From NCBI GenBank assembly GCA_031317595.1, contig JANCMB010000001.1, positions 1,606,971 through 1,670,970 of the forward strand: a stretch of 64,000 nucleotides of DNA, given 5' to 3'. The notes below the pieces were generated by a model. That model ran no database searches and was not told the DNA's origin. It saw nothing but the letters and a program-made list of their open reading frames with translations. The translations under genes were made by a program, and so were the position numbers. This DNA comes from Glutamicibacter sp. PS. GTDB taxonomy: Bacteria; Actinomycetota; Actinomycetes; Actinomycetales; Micrococcaceae. Below are positions 54,200-62,315 of the stretch, one piece after another (the first letter of the stretch is position 1; every line of letters starts with the position of its first letter).

Positions 54200-57100
54200 T
54201 CACGCCAACGACGGAAAGGCTTCATACTTATGCCGGCGGTTGTCGAAGGCTGGCTTGGTTCCCTCCAAGATGTCGAGCGCAAACTTCGCCACATCGAGCT
54301 CCGCGATGCTCCCGCTGCTCACGGTGAAGCGCCTCTCGAGCATCTGGCAGTGAATGATCTGGTCGGCATCGCCGACGACAGCCAAGTTTGCGTTGTGAGT
54401 GACCACTACCGTCTGGCGTCGACCGGCCGCCTCGTGGATCGCAGGCACCAGCTTTGACGCAATGGTCTCGTTGTCGAGATTTTCTTCGGGCTGGTCCAGT
54501 AGCAACGGAGTGGTCCGGCGATCGACGACGAGGTAGAAGAGCGCGAGCACGAGACCACGCTGCCCAGGCGAAAGCTGCGAAAGCGGCTGCCCGTCCCCAG
54601 TTAGGCCGAATCGCACTTCAAGCCAGGTCAGATCTAACATGCTCATCAGGAAACTGTCGAGGGTTGTCGCACTGCGCAACGCATTTGAGGGGTTTCGTAG
54701 CTCTCCGTCGACTTCGCCCCGCTCGCGCTCAAGACGGTGCATTGCTTCTGAGAGCTGCTTGGCGAGTTGGTCCCAACTCGTATCTTCGAGCCGTTGAGGG
54801 AGTTCCGTGAGCCAGTCCGTGAAATCTCCGTTTCTGCGGCCGTCGAGACCTGCCGACACGCTTCTCCAAGTCGGCAGCAGTCGGAGTTCTGCGTTGAACT
54901 CAAGTCCAGCATTTTTGACGACCTCGGACCGAGCGATGAATTCTGACGCCGGAGCGTATAAACCCTCAACGGCTCGGAGTTGCGCTTCGAGAGCTTCGTA
55001 GATGTACTTCGAACGTTCGATGATCTGGTCGCGGAGTGCGGACACTTTCGCCGGCGTGTCACTGATGCGTTGGAGCAATGCAGTGAGACCCGCGTGCGAC
55101 TCGTCATCGTTCTCGTCGCCGATTAAAGCGGCCATCCGTTCCTCCGATTGAAGAACGCGTTGTCGCGCTCGTTCGCGAGCGCTGTCCGCAGCCGCGAGCG
55201 CGTCTGTGCTCTCGCGGCGAGCTTGATCTTGCGCCGCAATTTCGCGGTCGAGAGCTTCGCGCTCGGCGCTGAGGGACCTAATGATTGCTTCGGCGGTCGA
55301 CTGCCAAGAGGCATACCGAGGGTCGTTGATCGTCAGGCTTAGGTAGGGGTCGCCCTCACCGCCAAGAATCGCTTCAGCCTCGTTGTTGAGTTCTGTGACG
55401 TCGGCACGAATAGCTTCTGCTCTGTGAGCGATGGTTTCCATGCTGGCGAGTTGTTGTCGTGCCTGCGCTTGCTGCTGCTCATTGAAGCCGCGTCTCTCTA
55501 GGAGACTTGATCGAACTTTCTCGATTTCTTCGGAGCGTTGCCTCAGCGCCGCCAGTTCCCCATCGGCCTTGCTCTCCGAGTCAATCTCAGCAAGCGCAGC
55601 CTTTGCCGCATCGACCGCTTCCTTTGCCGCGTCGACTTCTGCTTTCTTTAGAACTAGCCGACTTTGGACCTCCGTAGCCTGGTTTTCAGAACGGAAAGCA
55701 GTCGCGGCGACATACTGACGTACAACTTCGTGGAGTTCGTCCCTTCGCCTAAAGATATCGTCACGCAAAGACTGCGTCTTCTGCGAAAGGAGTGCGTCGA
55801 AAGTCTTCTCACCCGCCTTCTCGCTCTCGGGGATATGCGTGAAGAGGATAGTCCTCAACTCACGCTCAAACTCGTCTGTATCGTCAGTGTCAGGATCTTG
55901 ATTGCACACGCGTTCCACGAACATCTGTGGCAAGTATTCCACGGAGACGGGCGCCGCCTTGTCGTGGGCCTGAGTTAGTTGGACCTTACGAGATGTGCCG
56001 GTCGCCCATACGAGTTCGGTCGTGTACTCCCGTGCGGACTTCTGGTTCGGCACACTGAGGAACCGGGACGTACTCAGAAATGCGAACTCGTTGTTTCGTG
56101 ACGAGTTTCCACCAAGCGCGATGCAGTCGAGCAATGCCGACTTCCCTTGCCCCTTGTTGCCAACGACCGCCACGAAGCCTGAGTTAAGTGGAAGATCGTG
56201 ATCGAAGAGGTCATGTCCTTCGTTCTCTGAAGCGACGCGAATGCGCTCAATGAACCGCTCTGGGTTCCTTCGGACTCGCGCAAGCGCTGGCGGCTCTAGC
56301 CCGACGTAGACGCGGCGATCAAACTCCTCGATGGCATACGCCAATCCGGCCAAGGTAGGAGTCGTATTCATCCAGGTTTGGCAGGCGCCGAGACGCATGT
56401 GCTGGTCAGAACCTGAGAAATAGTGAGCGTCGCTGCAATCTAGAATCTTGTGGGTTACGTTGCTCGAACGAAGCTCCTTCACGTCTTCTGACCAACGTGT
56501 AGTATCGGGATAGGCCGTGAACACGAAGCTTGCAGAGTTGATCACGTTCTTCTTCGATGCGATCGACTGGTGGTTCCATTTGATGTCCCGCCATTCGGTC
56601 TTTCCGATTCCGATGAGCGCCCTGCCCTTGAAGTACGGCCCATCGAGTACCGCTTGAACATCATCGAGTCTGACATTGATGTTGTTAAACCCCTCCTTCA
56701 AGTCGGGTCCGTAGTGTGAAAGTTGTTCTCCAGGCACTGTCTCCTTAATCCGCCTCCCCAGATCCGACAGCGACTCTCTCGTAATGACTCCCTGCCACGC
56801 GATGCCCGCATGGTTCGGTGCCAGAATTACTTTCGGCTGGAGAGCGCCGATGAATTGCGCCCTGATCATCTCGGCGTCGAGATCGGGGTCGAAGACAACG
56901 TGCAGGTTAACCCTGGAAAGATTGCCGTCGGTTCCGCCGAAGTGGTCAAGTCGCATCTCGATCACTGGGAAGATTGCTTCAAGATTCTGAAGCCTTCCGC
57001 TCCTCTTGGCGTTGAGTACGCGCTCGTATCCGTCGAGAAACCAGTAGTCGTTAATTCCGATGACGCTAACGTCTTCCGGAAGCGCTTCGAGTTCGCTAAT

Positions 57101-57226
57101 GAACCGCTCCCACGTCTCTACGGTGTCGGCACCGTATTCCTGGACAATTGAGGCAGGCGTATGTACGTGCAAATCCCATATGCGCCACGCAGTTCCGCGT
57201 CCACGCTCCGCGTCTGACCGTGCCAC
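54200..57226 (-). CDS. TrlF-like PHP-domain and SMC/ABC-type ATPase
   Basis: A 1008-residue multidomain ATPase of the layout NCBI calls TrlF family (recalled, not searched). Residues 1-270 form a PHP hydrolase-like domain: DLHVHTPAS (H20, H22) and late DCSDAHYFSG. From about 340 there is an ABC/SMC ATPase with Walker A VVGNKGQGKSALL near 353-361. A long coiled-coil insert covers roughly 450-740 (KAEVDAAKEAVDAAKAALAEI). Then come the signature LSPGQRG, Walker B TPLLLDQPEENLDNE and the H-loop VVVTHNANL. I use the GTG at 57226, with AAGGA upstream; a TTG 13 codons earlier is possible. It lies upstream of hen1-pnkp on the same strand. Confidence 0.85.
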   Translation of the reverse strand: MARSDAERGRGTAWRIWDLHVHTPASIVQEYGADTVETWERFISELEALPEDVSVIGINDYWFLDGYERVLNAKRSGRLQNLEAIFPVIEMRLDHFGGTDGNLSRVNLHVVFDPDLDAEMIRAQFIGALQPKVILAPNHAGIAWQGVITRESLSDLGRRIKETVPGEQLSHYGPDLKEGFNNINVRLDDVQAVLDGPYFKGRALIGIGKTEWRDIKWNHQSIASKKNVINSASFVFTAYPDTTRWSEDVKELRSSNVTHKILDCSDAHYFSGSDQHMRLGACQTWMNTTPTLAGLAYAIEEFDRRVYVGLEPPALARVRRNPERFIERIRVASENEGHDLFDHDLPLNSGFVAVVGNKGQGKSALLDCIALGGNSSRNNEFAFLSTSRFLSVPNQKSAREYTTELVWATGTSRKVQLTQAHDKAAPVSVEYLPQMFVERVCNQDPDTDDTDEFERELRTILFTHIPESEKAGEKTFDALLSQKTQSLRDDIFRRRDELHEVVRQYVAATAFRSENQATEVQSRLVLKKAEVDAAKEAVDAAKAALAEIDSESKADGELAALRQRSEEIEKVRSSLLERRGFNEQQQAQARQQLASMETIAHRAEAIRADVTELNNEAEAILGGEGDPYLSLTINDPRYASWQSTAEAIIRSLSAEREALDREIAAQDQARRESTDALAAADSARERARQRVLQSEERMAALIGDENDDESHAGLTALLQRISDTPAKVSALRDQIIERSKYIYEALEAQLRAVEGLYAPASEFIARSEVVKNAGLEFNAELRLLPTWRSVSAGLDGRRNGDFTDWLTELPQRLEDTSWDQLAKQLSEAMHRLERERGEVDGELRNPSNALRSATTLDSFLMSMLDLTWLEVRFGLTGDGQPLSQLSPGQRGLVLALFYLVVDRRTTPLLLDQPEENLDNETIASKLVPAIHEAAGRRQTVVVTHNANLAVVGDADQIIHCQMLERRFTVSSGSIAELDVAKFALDILEGTKPAFDNRRHKYEAFPSLA

Positions 57227-58040
57227 GAGCTGTCCTTCCGACCGACTCCAACGTCGGCCGACCAAGCGGGACAGCCGTTACGAGTTCTTGAGGGCAGGCT
57301 ATCACCCGCGCCCGTTGCAAGTGACAGAGACGCGCCGGTCCGGCGGGGACGCCTCGGAGTAGCGTTAGTACCGGTACGCCACATGCGCTACCCGACAAGT
57401 CGATCGCCCGTTACGTAGTTGATAGCTCATCAATCAGAAGATGACAGGAGCTACCGGCCAACCAGTCCCGGCACGATGTCTTGTCACTGCCTTCAATTAT
57501 CCGGGGCGCCCTCTGGTGACGAATATGTCGCTCCCAGTGCGTGGGCACAGGTCGCAACCAGTAGAATGCGACTGACAGGTCCGATCCTAATGTACTTGAA
57601 GGCACCCCAAAGAAAGAAATAGGAGCCGCACGTAAAGCCAACGGTGGCCTCTGTCGTCGATGATCGTGGTGCGGATCGCGCCAAAGTAGAAGAAGAGCAC
57701 AGCCGGGAACATAGTGGGACGCCCCACTCGAGGCCGCATCTGGCGCGAAGGGCATGGAGCAACAGGTTAGTGGGTGCCTTGCGGAGTACGCCGTAGCTTC
57801 GTGCGCTGAGTGCCACAGATGCGCGGAACATTGCAGGCCTCATTTCTCGTCAATGCTCGACGGTGTTCCGTTTGAAGGCGGCTATGAACCGGGTGCCCGC
57901 AAGGGGCCGTCTTGAAAGACCTCGTCGTTTGCTGAACCTCCCTCGCCATAGAGTCTTCGAATGCCTAGTGACAGATGTAACCCCGGCGACAGATGAGCGT
58001 GCACCTCGCCCGGGACCTTTGAACGAGACGATACCTAGTC
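57227..58040. other. 814-nt region upstream of the TrlF-like gene, mostly decayed
   Basis: Should include the promoter of the TrlF-like gene. Between about 57480 and 57730 the minus strand has hydrophobic stretches split between two frames (MFPAVLFFYFGAIRTTIIDD in one; TCGSYFFLWGAFKYIRIGPV in the next), as expected of a frameshifted membrane-protein remnant. Not identified further. Confidence 0.45.
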
Positions 58041-58421
58041 ATGGCGAATTTGGCGGAGCTGGTGCAGGGAGCGCTAATGGCGCGGATCACGTTGTCGATG
58101 ACCGCCGAGCCGAACGGCCCGATCACCGGGTACGTCATTGCCCGTCACGGCGGGGTCAAGACCGTACGGCTGATCGAGGAGGACGACGAAGTGCCCGGCC
58201 TGGCGCGCGCCGACGTACTGATGTGGCGCGATCGGCGGACAGCGCGGGTCATGTCCGAACTACTGGATTGGATGGCTCATGCGGAACGGCGCGGATTTGT
58301 TGCACTCATCCCGACCGGCAAAGAGTGGCCCGCCGACTTGAACAGCCTGAGCGAGCGCGTGCCCTACCTGCGGAGGACATGTGGCGCGGCCTCGTTCCTG
58401 ACGACGACGCTGAGTGATTAG
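58041..58421 (+). CDS. Hypothetical protein in the decayed-element region
   Basis: A 126-residue frame starting MANLAELVQGALMARITLSM with strong high-GC third-position bias, so it probably is or was a real gene. No domain is recognised. It has no signal peptide or membrane helix. It is followed, in another frame and without a start codon, by a coding-like stretch (YIEYVFDETAESLADEERLV, about 58454-58579) and then by a 43-residue frame. It may be the 5' part of a broken gene. Function unknown. Confidence 0.5.
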   Translation: MANLAELVQGALMARITLSMTAEPNGPITGYVIARHGGVKTVRLIEEDDEVPGLARADVLMWRDRRTARVMSELLDWMAHAERRGFVALIPTGKEWPADLNSLSERVPYLRRTCGAASFLTTTLSD

Positions 58422-58575
58422 GCACGGACTCTGGCGCTCAAGCCCCGACGTCCTACATTGAATACGTCTTCGACGAGACGGCGGAGAGTCTTGCCGATGA
58501 GGAACGGCTCGTCTCCGATGTTGCCTACGGTATCGAAGTACCACGCACGAGGGTGTACTCCCCGCGAGCGGACAT

Positions 58576-58707
58576 ATGATCCTGGTCTTGGACAGCGGGT
58601 TGGGCTGCTTCTACTTCTACTCGGCCGGGCACAGCGAGCTACTGGGTCGTATTGAGAATGTCGGCCTGTTGGTGAGCGTGCCGCCGCCGAGTGCCGCGCC
58701 GACCTGA
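58576..58707 (+). CDS. Very small ORF (43 aa), possibly a remnant
   Basis: MILVLDSGLGCFYFYSAGHS and a further 23 residues follow an ATG that overlaps (ATGA) the stop of the start-less coding-like stretch 58454-58579. The coupling and codon bias suggest a former operon. It is too short to identify, and it could also be an exported or remnant peptide. Confidence 0.35.
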   Translation: MILVLDSGLGCFYFYSAGHSELLGRIENVGLLVSVPPPSAAPT

Positions 58708-58965
58708 CCTAGATCACTGGCTAGCAACAGCCTGCTGGCGGCGCCCTCGGGTACGGCAGTGATCCCTGGGTCCGGGCAAGTCGCTGGCCACCGTCATCGC
58801 CGCTCATGAACTCGGCCGGGGCGTCGTCGTCGGAGCCCGGCGGAACCGGCCCGCCGCTTCGGCTTCGGACGAGTTCGCTCACGATACGGTGCAGTAGCAC
58901 TAGCCCGCCACGCGGCGGCTGTCATGAAGGAGCTCCGCGGCCGCCGGTGAGCGGTCATTACCTCG

Positions 58966-59387
58966 GTGGCCGGGACAGTATTCATCGTTGCGGGCACGTT
59001 CTGGTTGTCGTTCACGTCACCGGCCGACTTTGCCCGCCGCTTTGGAGTCGGTGCCGAGCAGGCGTCGATGTGGTCGCTGATCGTCGAATGTGTGAGCATG
59101 GTTTCCACGGTCGCTGCCCTCGCCACTGAGCGGCCGCCGTGGTATCCGTGTACATTGCTGGTCGACGACACCGCGGAGTCGGTGACGGCGAACTCGCTGC
59201 ATGCCGCGGTTGCCGCTGACACCGACGTGCCCGGCCCGCTCCTGCACTCGAGGCGCCACAAGCTGTCGAATCAGTCACCGCCCCGCCACAGAACGAGGTA
59301 GTACTTCTTGACCCCTCACCTGCGGCGGCGGGCGTTACCACTTTGGACGCGGACGGCGGGCCGGATCGTCGGTCGCTCGTAGAGTAA
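58966..59387 (+). pseudogene. DUF2637 (SpdB-like) membrane protein, frameshifted
   Basis: The N-terminal part reads VAGTVFIVAGTFWLSFTS, ADFARRFGVGAEQASMWSLIV and SVTANSLHAAVAADTDVPGP. This closely follows the DUF2637 pattern of actinomycete plasmids and integrative elements (three membrane helices, SVTAN.HA motif). After ADTDVPGP the reading continues only in another frame (APALEAPQAVESVTAPPQNEV ... ending LVE at 59387), with the last membrane helices lost. The frame change and missing segment mark a pseudogene. It is a sign of a former mobile element here. Confidence 0.65.
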
Positions 59388-59572
59388 CTGGGAGAGCAGG
59401 ACTAGTCGAACGAGAACGTCGCCCTGCATCTGGGCGTGCATTCCTCGACAGTGAGGTGCTGGCCACCTCGTGCTTACCAGTCCAATGAGGCGGCCCGTTC
59501 TGGGTCTGAGTCCGAGATGAAAGGAGCCCTACTATTAAAGGCGGTGACCGGATGCCGGAATAGTATCGCTCC

Positions 59573-59704
59573 GTGCCCGAGCCGCCGACCCGTGAGCGGA
59601 ACGATCCGGCCCCGACTCCCGCGCAGTTCGAAGCCGAATGGGAACTCGCGAACTGGTCGAATGACCATCCCGAGGTCATGGACGTTAAGTATCTGAACTG
59701 GTAA
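59573..59704 (+). CDS. Small ORF (43 aa) of unknown function
   Basis: GTG-start frame ending PEVMDVKYLNW with a coding-like composition (APTPAQFEAEWELANWSNDH). It lies directly before, and in frame with, the NUDIX remnant. It may be a separate small gene or a fused fragment. No family recognised. Confidence 0.35.
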   Translation: MPEPPTRERNDPAPTPAQFEAEWELANWSNDHPEVMDVKYLNW

Positions 59705-60010
59705 GGCCCGCTGTGGCCCCTAACCGCTGTCTGCCGTGAGGCCACTGAAGAACTTGGCATTCTCATCGCGCCGAGTGATCTCCGACCACTGGCCGTACGC
59801 GATCGGCGGCAAGAGCCAGCCGCGCCCGCCGCGTCTCATCGGGATCATTTTTTCCTCTGCCGTACGTGGGGCGGCGCTCCCGGTATCGAGGAGCCGCAAA
59901 AATGCGCCGAACTTCGCTGGTTTTCCTTTGACGACTTGCCACCTGCCCTGTTGCCACATGAAGCGCCCATTCTGGCAGGATTAGCCGAGTTAGACGGACC
60001 CCTTCACTAG
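59705..60010 (+). pseudogene. NUDIX hydrolase, N-terminally truncated remnant
   Basis: The frame GPLWPLTAVCREATEELGILIAP onward keeps the C-terminal half of a NUDIX box (R-E-x-x-E-E-x-G-I). It continues as a NUDIX C-terminus (CAELRWFSFDDLPPALLPHEAPIL) to the TAG at 60010. The first 45-50 residues, including the G-x5-E half of the box, are missing and no start codon is available. About 100 codons remain out of a normal 150. Confidence 0.6.
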
Positions 60011-60151
60011 TTCACGCGCGCTTGGACCACCGAGCTCGTAAACCCGTCTGCCTGCGTGTTTTTCCTGCTCATGGGCAGTTCTTCCCATTGCTACTCTCCG
60101 GCCATCCTGAGATCTTTAGCTCAAGTCAAGGTATCTACGGAAGGATCTTCG

Positions 60152-60727
60152 GTGAGGAAAAGTAAAACGCTAAAGGGCGTTACACGATCACTAATATTGG
60201 CGCTTGCGCTGACCGGTGCGGGAGTTATCGGCGTTCAGCAAGCTCCCGAGGCTTCGGCCGCCCCGGCAGGTTGGGAATTCACCCGAGAGAAGGCCAAACA
60301 AATTTGCGGGCCGGGATACGTTCCGAAACAGTCCGAGCGCTTGCAAGATCGGTACGGCAACTACCATCGGGCCTACATTTGGGTGCTGAAAAACAGCGAT
60401 GTCGATAAGTACTGTGCGGTCAATATCGGGTTCGGTTCGAACTACGGGTCGCTGAAACAGCGAGACATATCGATCCGAATCTCCGCGTACGACTCTAAGG
60501 GCAACTTCATCCGCAAGGTACGCCAAGCGAGCACCTCCGGCAAATTCTCGTACTATGCTGGCCCGGTCAAAATCGACTACGGATCTATCCGCTCGCAATA
60601 CCCAGCGGCGTCTTACCGTATGGTCGCTGAAGGCTTACAAGGTGCCTACAGTTCCACCCCGGGCTACGCCGAATTGTGGGGCGATCTACGCTACTGGCCA
60701 CGACTGCTAGCCGATTCCATGTATTAG
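60152..60727 (+). CDS. Secreted protein of unknown function
   Basis: A 191-residue protein from the GTG at 60152, with GGAAGGA 7 nt upstream. The Sec signal peptide (KGVTRSLILALALTGAGVIG) ends at ASA-AP. The mature part is lysine- and tyrosine-rich with two cysteines (KQICGPGYVP, KYCAVNIGFG) that could form a disulfide. Its beta pattern (ISIRISAYDSKGNFIRKVRQ) resembles small secreted actinobacterial proteins with a fixed C-terminal YAELWG motif. Codon choice is more AT-rich than neighbours, suggesting transfer. No family named. Next to the decayed element. Confidence 0.65.
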   Translation: MRKSKTLKGVTRSLILALALTGAGVIGVQQAPEASAAPAGWEFTREKAKQICGPGYVPKQSERLQDRYGNYHRAYIWVLKNSDVDKYCAVNIGFGSNYGSLKQRDISIRISAYDSKGNFIRKVRQASTSGKFSYYAGPVKIDYGSIRSQYPAASYRMVAEGLQGAYSSTPGYAELWGDLRYWPRLLADSMY

Positions 60728-61047
60728 GCCTCTCGTCGCGCTAACCACTCTAAAAAGCGACGTATCGGTGCCGCCCGGGCAAACTTCGGTTTGCTGCGGG
60801 CGGAACGTTGCTCCGCGCGTAGGATTGCGCGCCGGCCCCTCCGAAATATTTACAGGGGCATTGCGCGCTACAGACCGTCAGCTTCACCGGATTCAAGACA
60901 ATGTTTCCCGTACCTTTGGCCTTACGAACCCGGAGGTAAGTCCCGGAAAGCCGACCGTTTCGTCCTACCAGTTGCACAAACACTCTCAGAGCCTGAATGG
61001 TGTTCGCGGACCTTTGACTGCGGCACCGAGGTGCTGCACAGATAAAC
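60728..61047. other. 320-nt gap downstream of the secreted-protein gene
   Basis: Holds the hairpin at 60771-60803. No gene or RNA is recognised in the remainder. Confidence 0.4.
60771..60803 (+). terminator. UUCG-loop hairpin after the secreted-protein gene
   Basis: GCAAAC-TTCG-GTTTGC is extended by CCGCCCG (60771-60777) / CGGGCGG (60797-60803), 43 nt past the stop. A very stable tetraloop hairpin; the U-tract is weak. Confidence 0.55.
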
Positions 61048-61083
61048 GAAACCCCGGCTCCCTCGAAAGGGAACCGGGGTTTC
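61048..61083 (-). terminator. Terminator of rpsO
   Basis: GAAACCCCGG (61048-61057) pairs with CCGGGGTTTC (61074-61083). A further 5-bp helix closes on CGAA. It lies 17 nt past the rpsO stop, with GTTTATC after it on the minus strand. rpsO is thus cut off from downstream genes. Confidence 0.8.
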
Positions 61084-61099
61084 GCACACCATCGTGGGA

Positions 61100-61369
61100 C
61101 TACTTGCGCAGGCCCAGACGCTCGATCAGCGAACGGTAACGCTCGATGTCGGTGTCCTTGAGGTAGCCGAGCATACGACGACGACGACCAACCAGAGCCA
61201 TCAGGCCACGGCGGGTGTGGTGATCGTGCTTGTGCATCTTCAGGTGCTCGGTCAGGTCCGAAATACGGCGGGAGATGACGGCGATCTGAACCTCAGGCGA
61301 ACCGGTGTCACCCTCGTGGGTGGCGTAAGCCTTGATGATTTCCTGCTTGACTGCGGCATCCAATGCCAT
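61100..61369 (-). CDS. rpsO: 30S ribosomal protein S15
   Basis: An 89-residue 16S rRNA-binding protein of the small subunit platform. The sequence [20 protein letters not shown], then [37 protein letters not shown] and [18 protein letters not shown], is a complete textbook S15. It normally heads rpsO-pnp; here a terminator follows and pnp is 14 kb away. Confidence 0.98.
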   Translation of the reverse strand: MALDAAVKQEIIKAYATHEGDTGSPEVQIAVISRRISDLTEHLKMHKHDHHTRRGLMALVGRRRRMLGYLKDTDIERYRSLIERLGLRK

Positions 61370-61523
61370 AACAAACTCCTAGAGTTGGACCGCGTTTCAC
61401 GAACCAGTCAACCTCCCGAAGAAGGGAACCGGGCCCACGCAACCGCGGACTGCAGCGTAGACCGTTGACTAGTGTATCATTTTCCCCCGCGTAACGGCGC
61501 GGGTCGGCGCTTCTGTCGGGAAG

Positions 61524-62315
61524 CTAACACCCGGGGATCTCGCGGCACCAGGCGCGCCAAGCATGGGAGAGATGCGGAACGGCCACGGGTTCGTCCACGT
61601 CATGGCCTAGGTGTTCGCACCAGTACCAGTGCAGGTTCGTTTCGACTTTCTTGCGGGTGCTCTCGGTGGCCCGTCGATAGTAGCTCCGCGACTTGGTCAG
61701 CTCCACGACATCGCCCAAGGTCAGCGTCCACTCCCAGTGCCACAAACCCTGTTCGAGTCCGGTGAACTCGGCTCCGAGACTCGGTGGAAGCTCTGGCCGG
61801 TGAACGTCTCCGGCGTGCATGATCCGTGCCAGGCGGTGTACCCACGGCACCTGAACATCCAGCTGGTTCCACAGCAATACGAGCCGTCCGCCGGGAACTA
61901 GGAGCCGTGCCGCCTCCGCGCTGGCGTCGTGGGCATCGACCCAATGCCAGGCCTGCGCGTAGCTGATCAGCTCGAAGCTGCGCTCCTGCAGCCCGGTAGA
62001 TTCCCCTCCGGCCCGTACGAGCGCAACGTCAGCACACCGTTTCGCCAGAACGTCGAGCATATCCTGAGACGGGTCGACGGCCGTGACCTGCAGTCCCCGA
62101 GCGACAAGCTGGGCGGTGAAAATTCCACTGCCGCACCCGATATCTGCAGCGGGCCCGGTTAAACCCTCCACGGCGAAGTCCACCGCGGCCTCGGGGTAGC
62201 GCGGGCGCACCTTGTCGTACTGGTCCGCGCCGGCTAGGAATGCCGCCGAGTGATGGGTGCGCTGTGCGGCGCTGAGCCCGAACGCTTGCCGTGGCAGCGG
62301 CGGGATTTCTGCCAC
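61524..62315 (-). CDS. Class I SAM-dependent methyltransferase
   Basis: A 263-residue methyltransferase of the UbiE/type-11 group. Motif I is ADIGCGSGIFTAQLV, motif post-I VTAVDPSQDML, and ISYAQAWHWVDAHDASAEAARLLVPGGRLVLLWN is typical of the family. The GTG start shares one base with the ribF stop (TAGTG), so it is coupled to ribF. Substrate unknown. Confidence 0.85.
   Translation of the reverse strand: MAEIPPLPRQAFGLSAAQRTHHSAAFLAGADQYDKVRPRYPEAAVDFAVEGLTGPAADIGCGSGIFTAQLVARGLQVTAVDPSQDMLDVLAKRCADVALVRAGGESTGLQERSFELISYAQAWHWVDAHDASAEAARLLVPGGRLVLLWNQLDVQVPWVHRLARIMHAGDVHRPELPPSLGAEFTGLEQGLWHWEWTLTLGDVVELTKSRSYYRRATESTRKKVETNLHWYWCEHLGHDVDEPVAVPHLSHAWRAWCREIPGC

Noticed and set aside
58794-59261. 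155-codon minus-strand frame
   Set aside because: Antisense to the DUF2637 pseudogene; serine/arginine-rich shadow composition.
59720-59959. Minus-strand frame that looks protein-like (WQQGRWQVVKGKPAKFG)
   Set aside because: It is the complement of the NUDIX remnant, whose plus-strand translation matches the REATEELG and FDDLP motifs far better.
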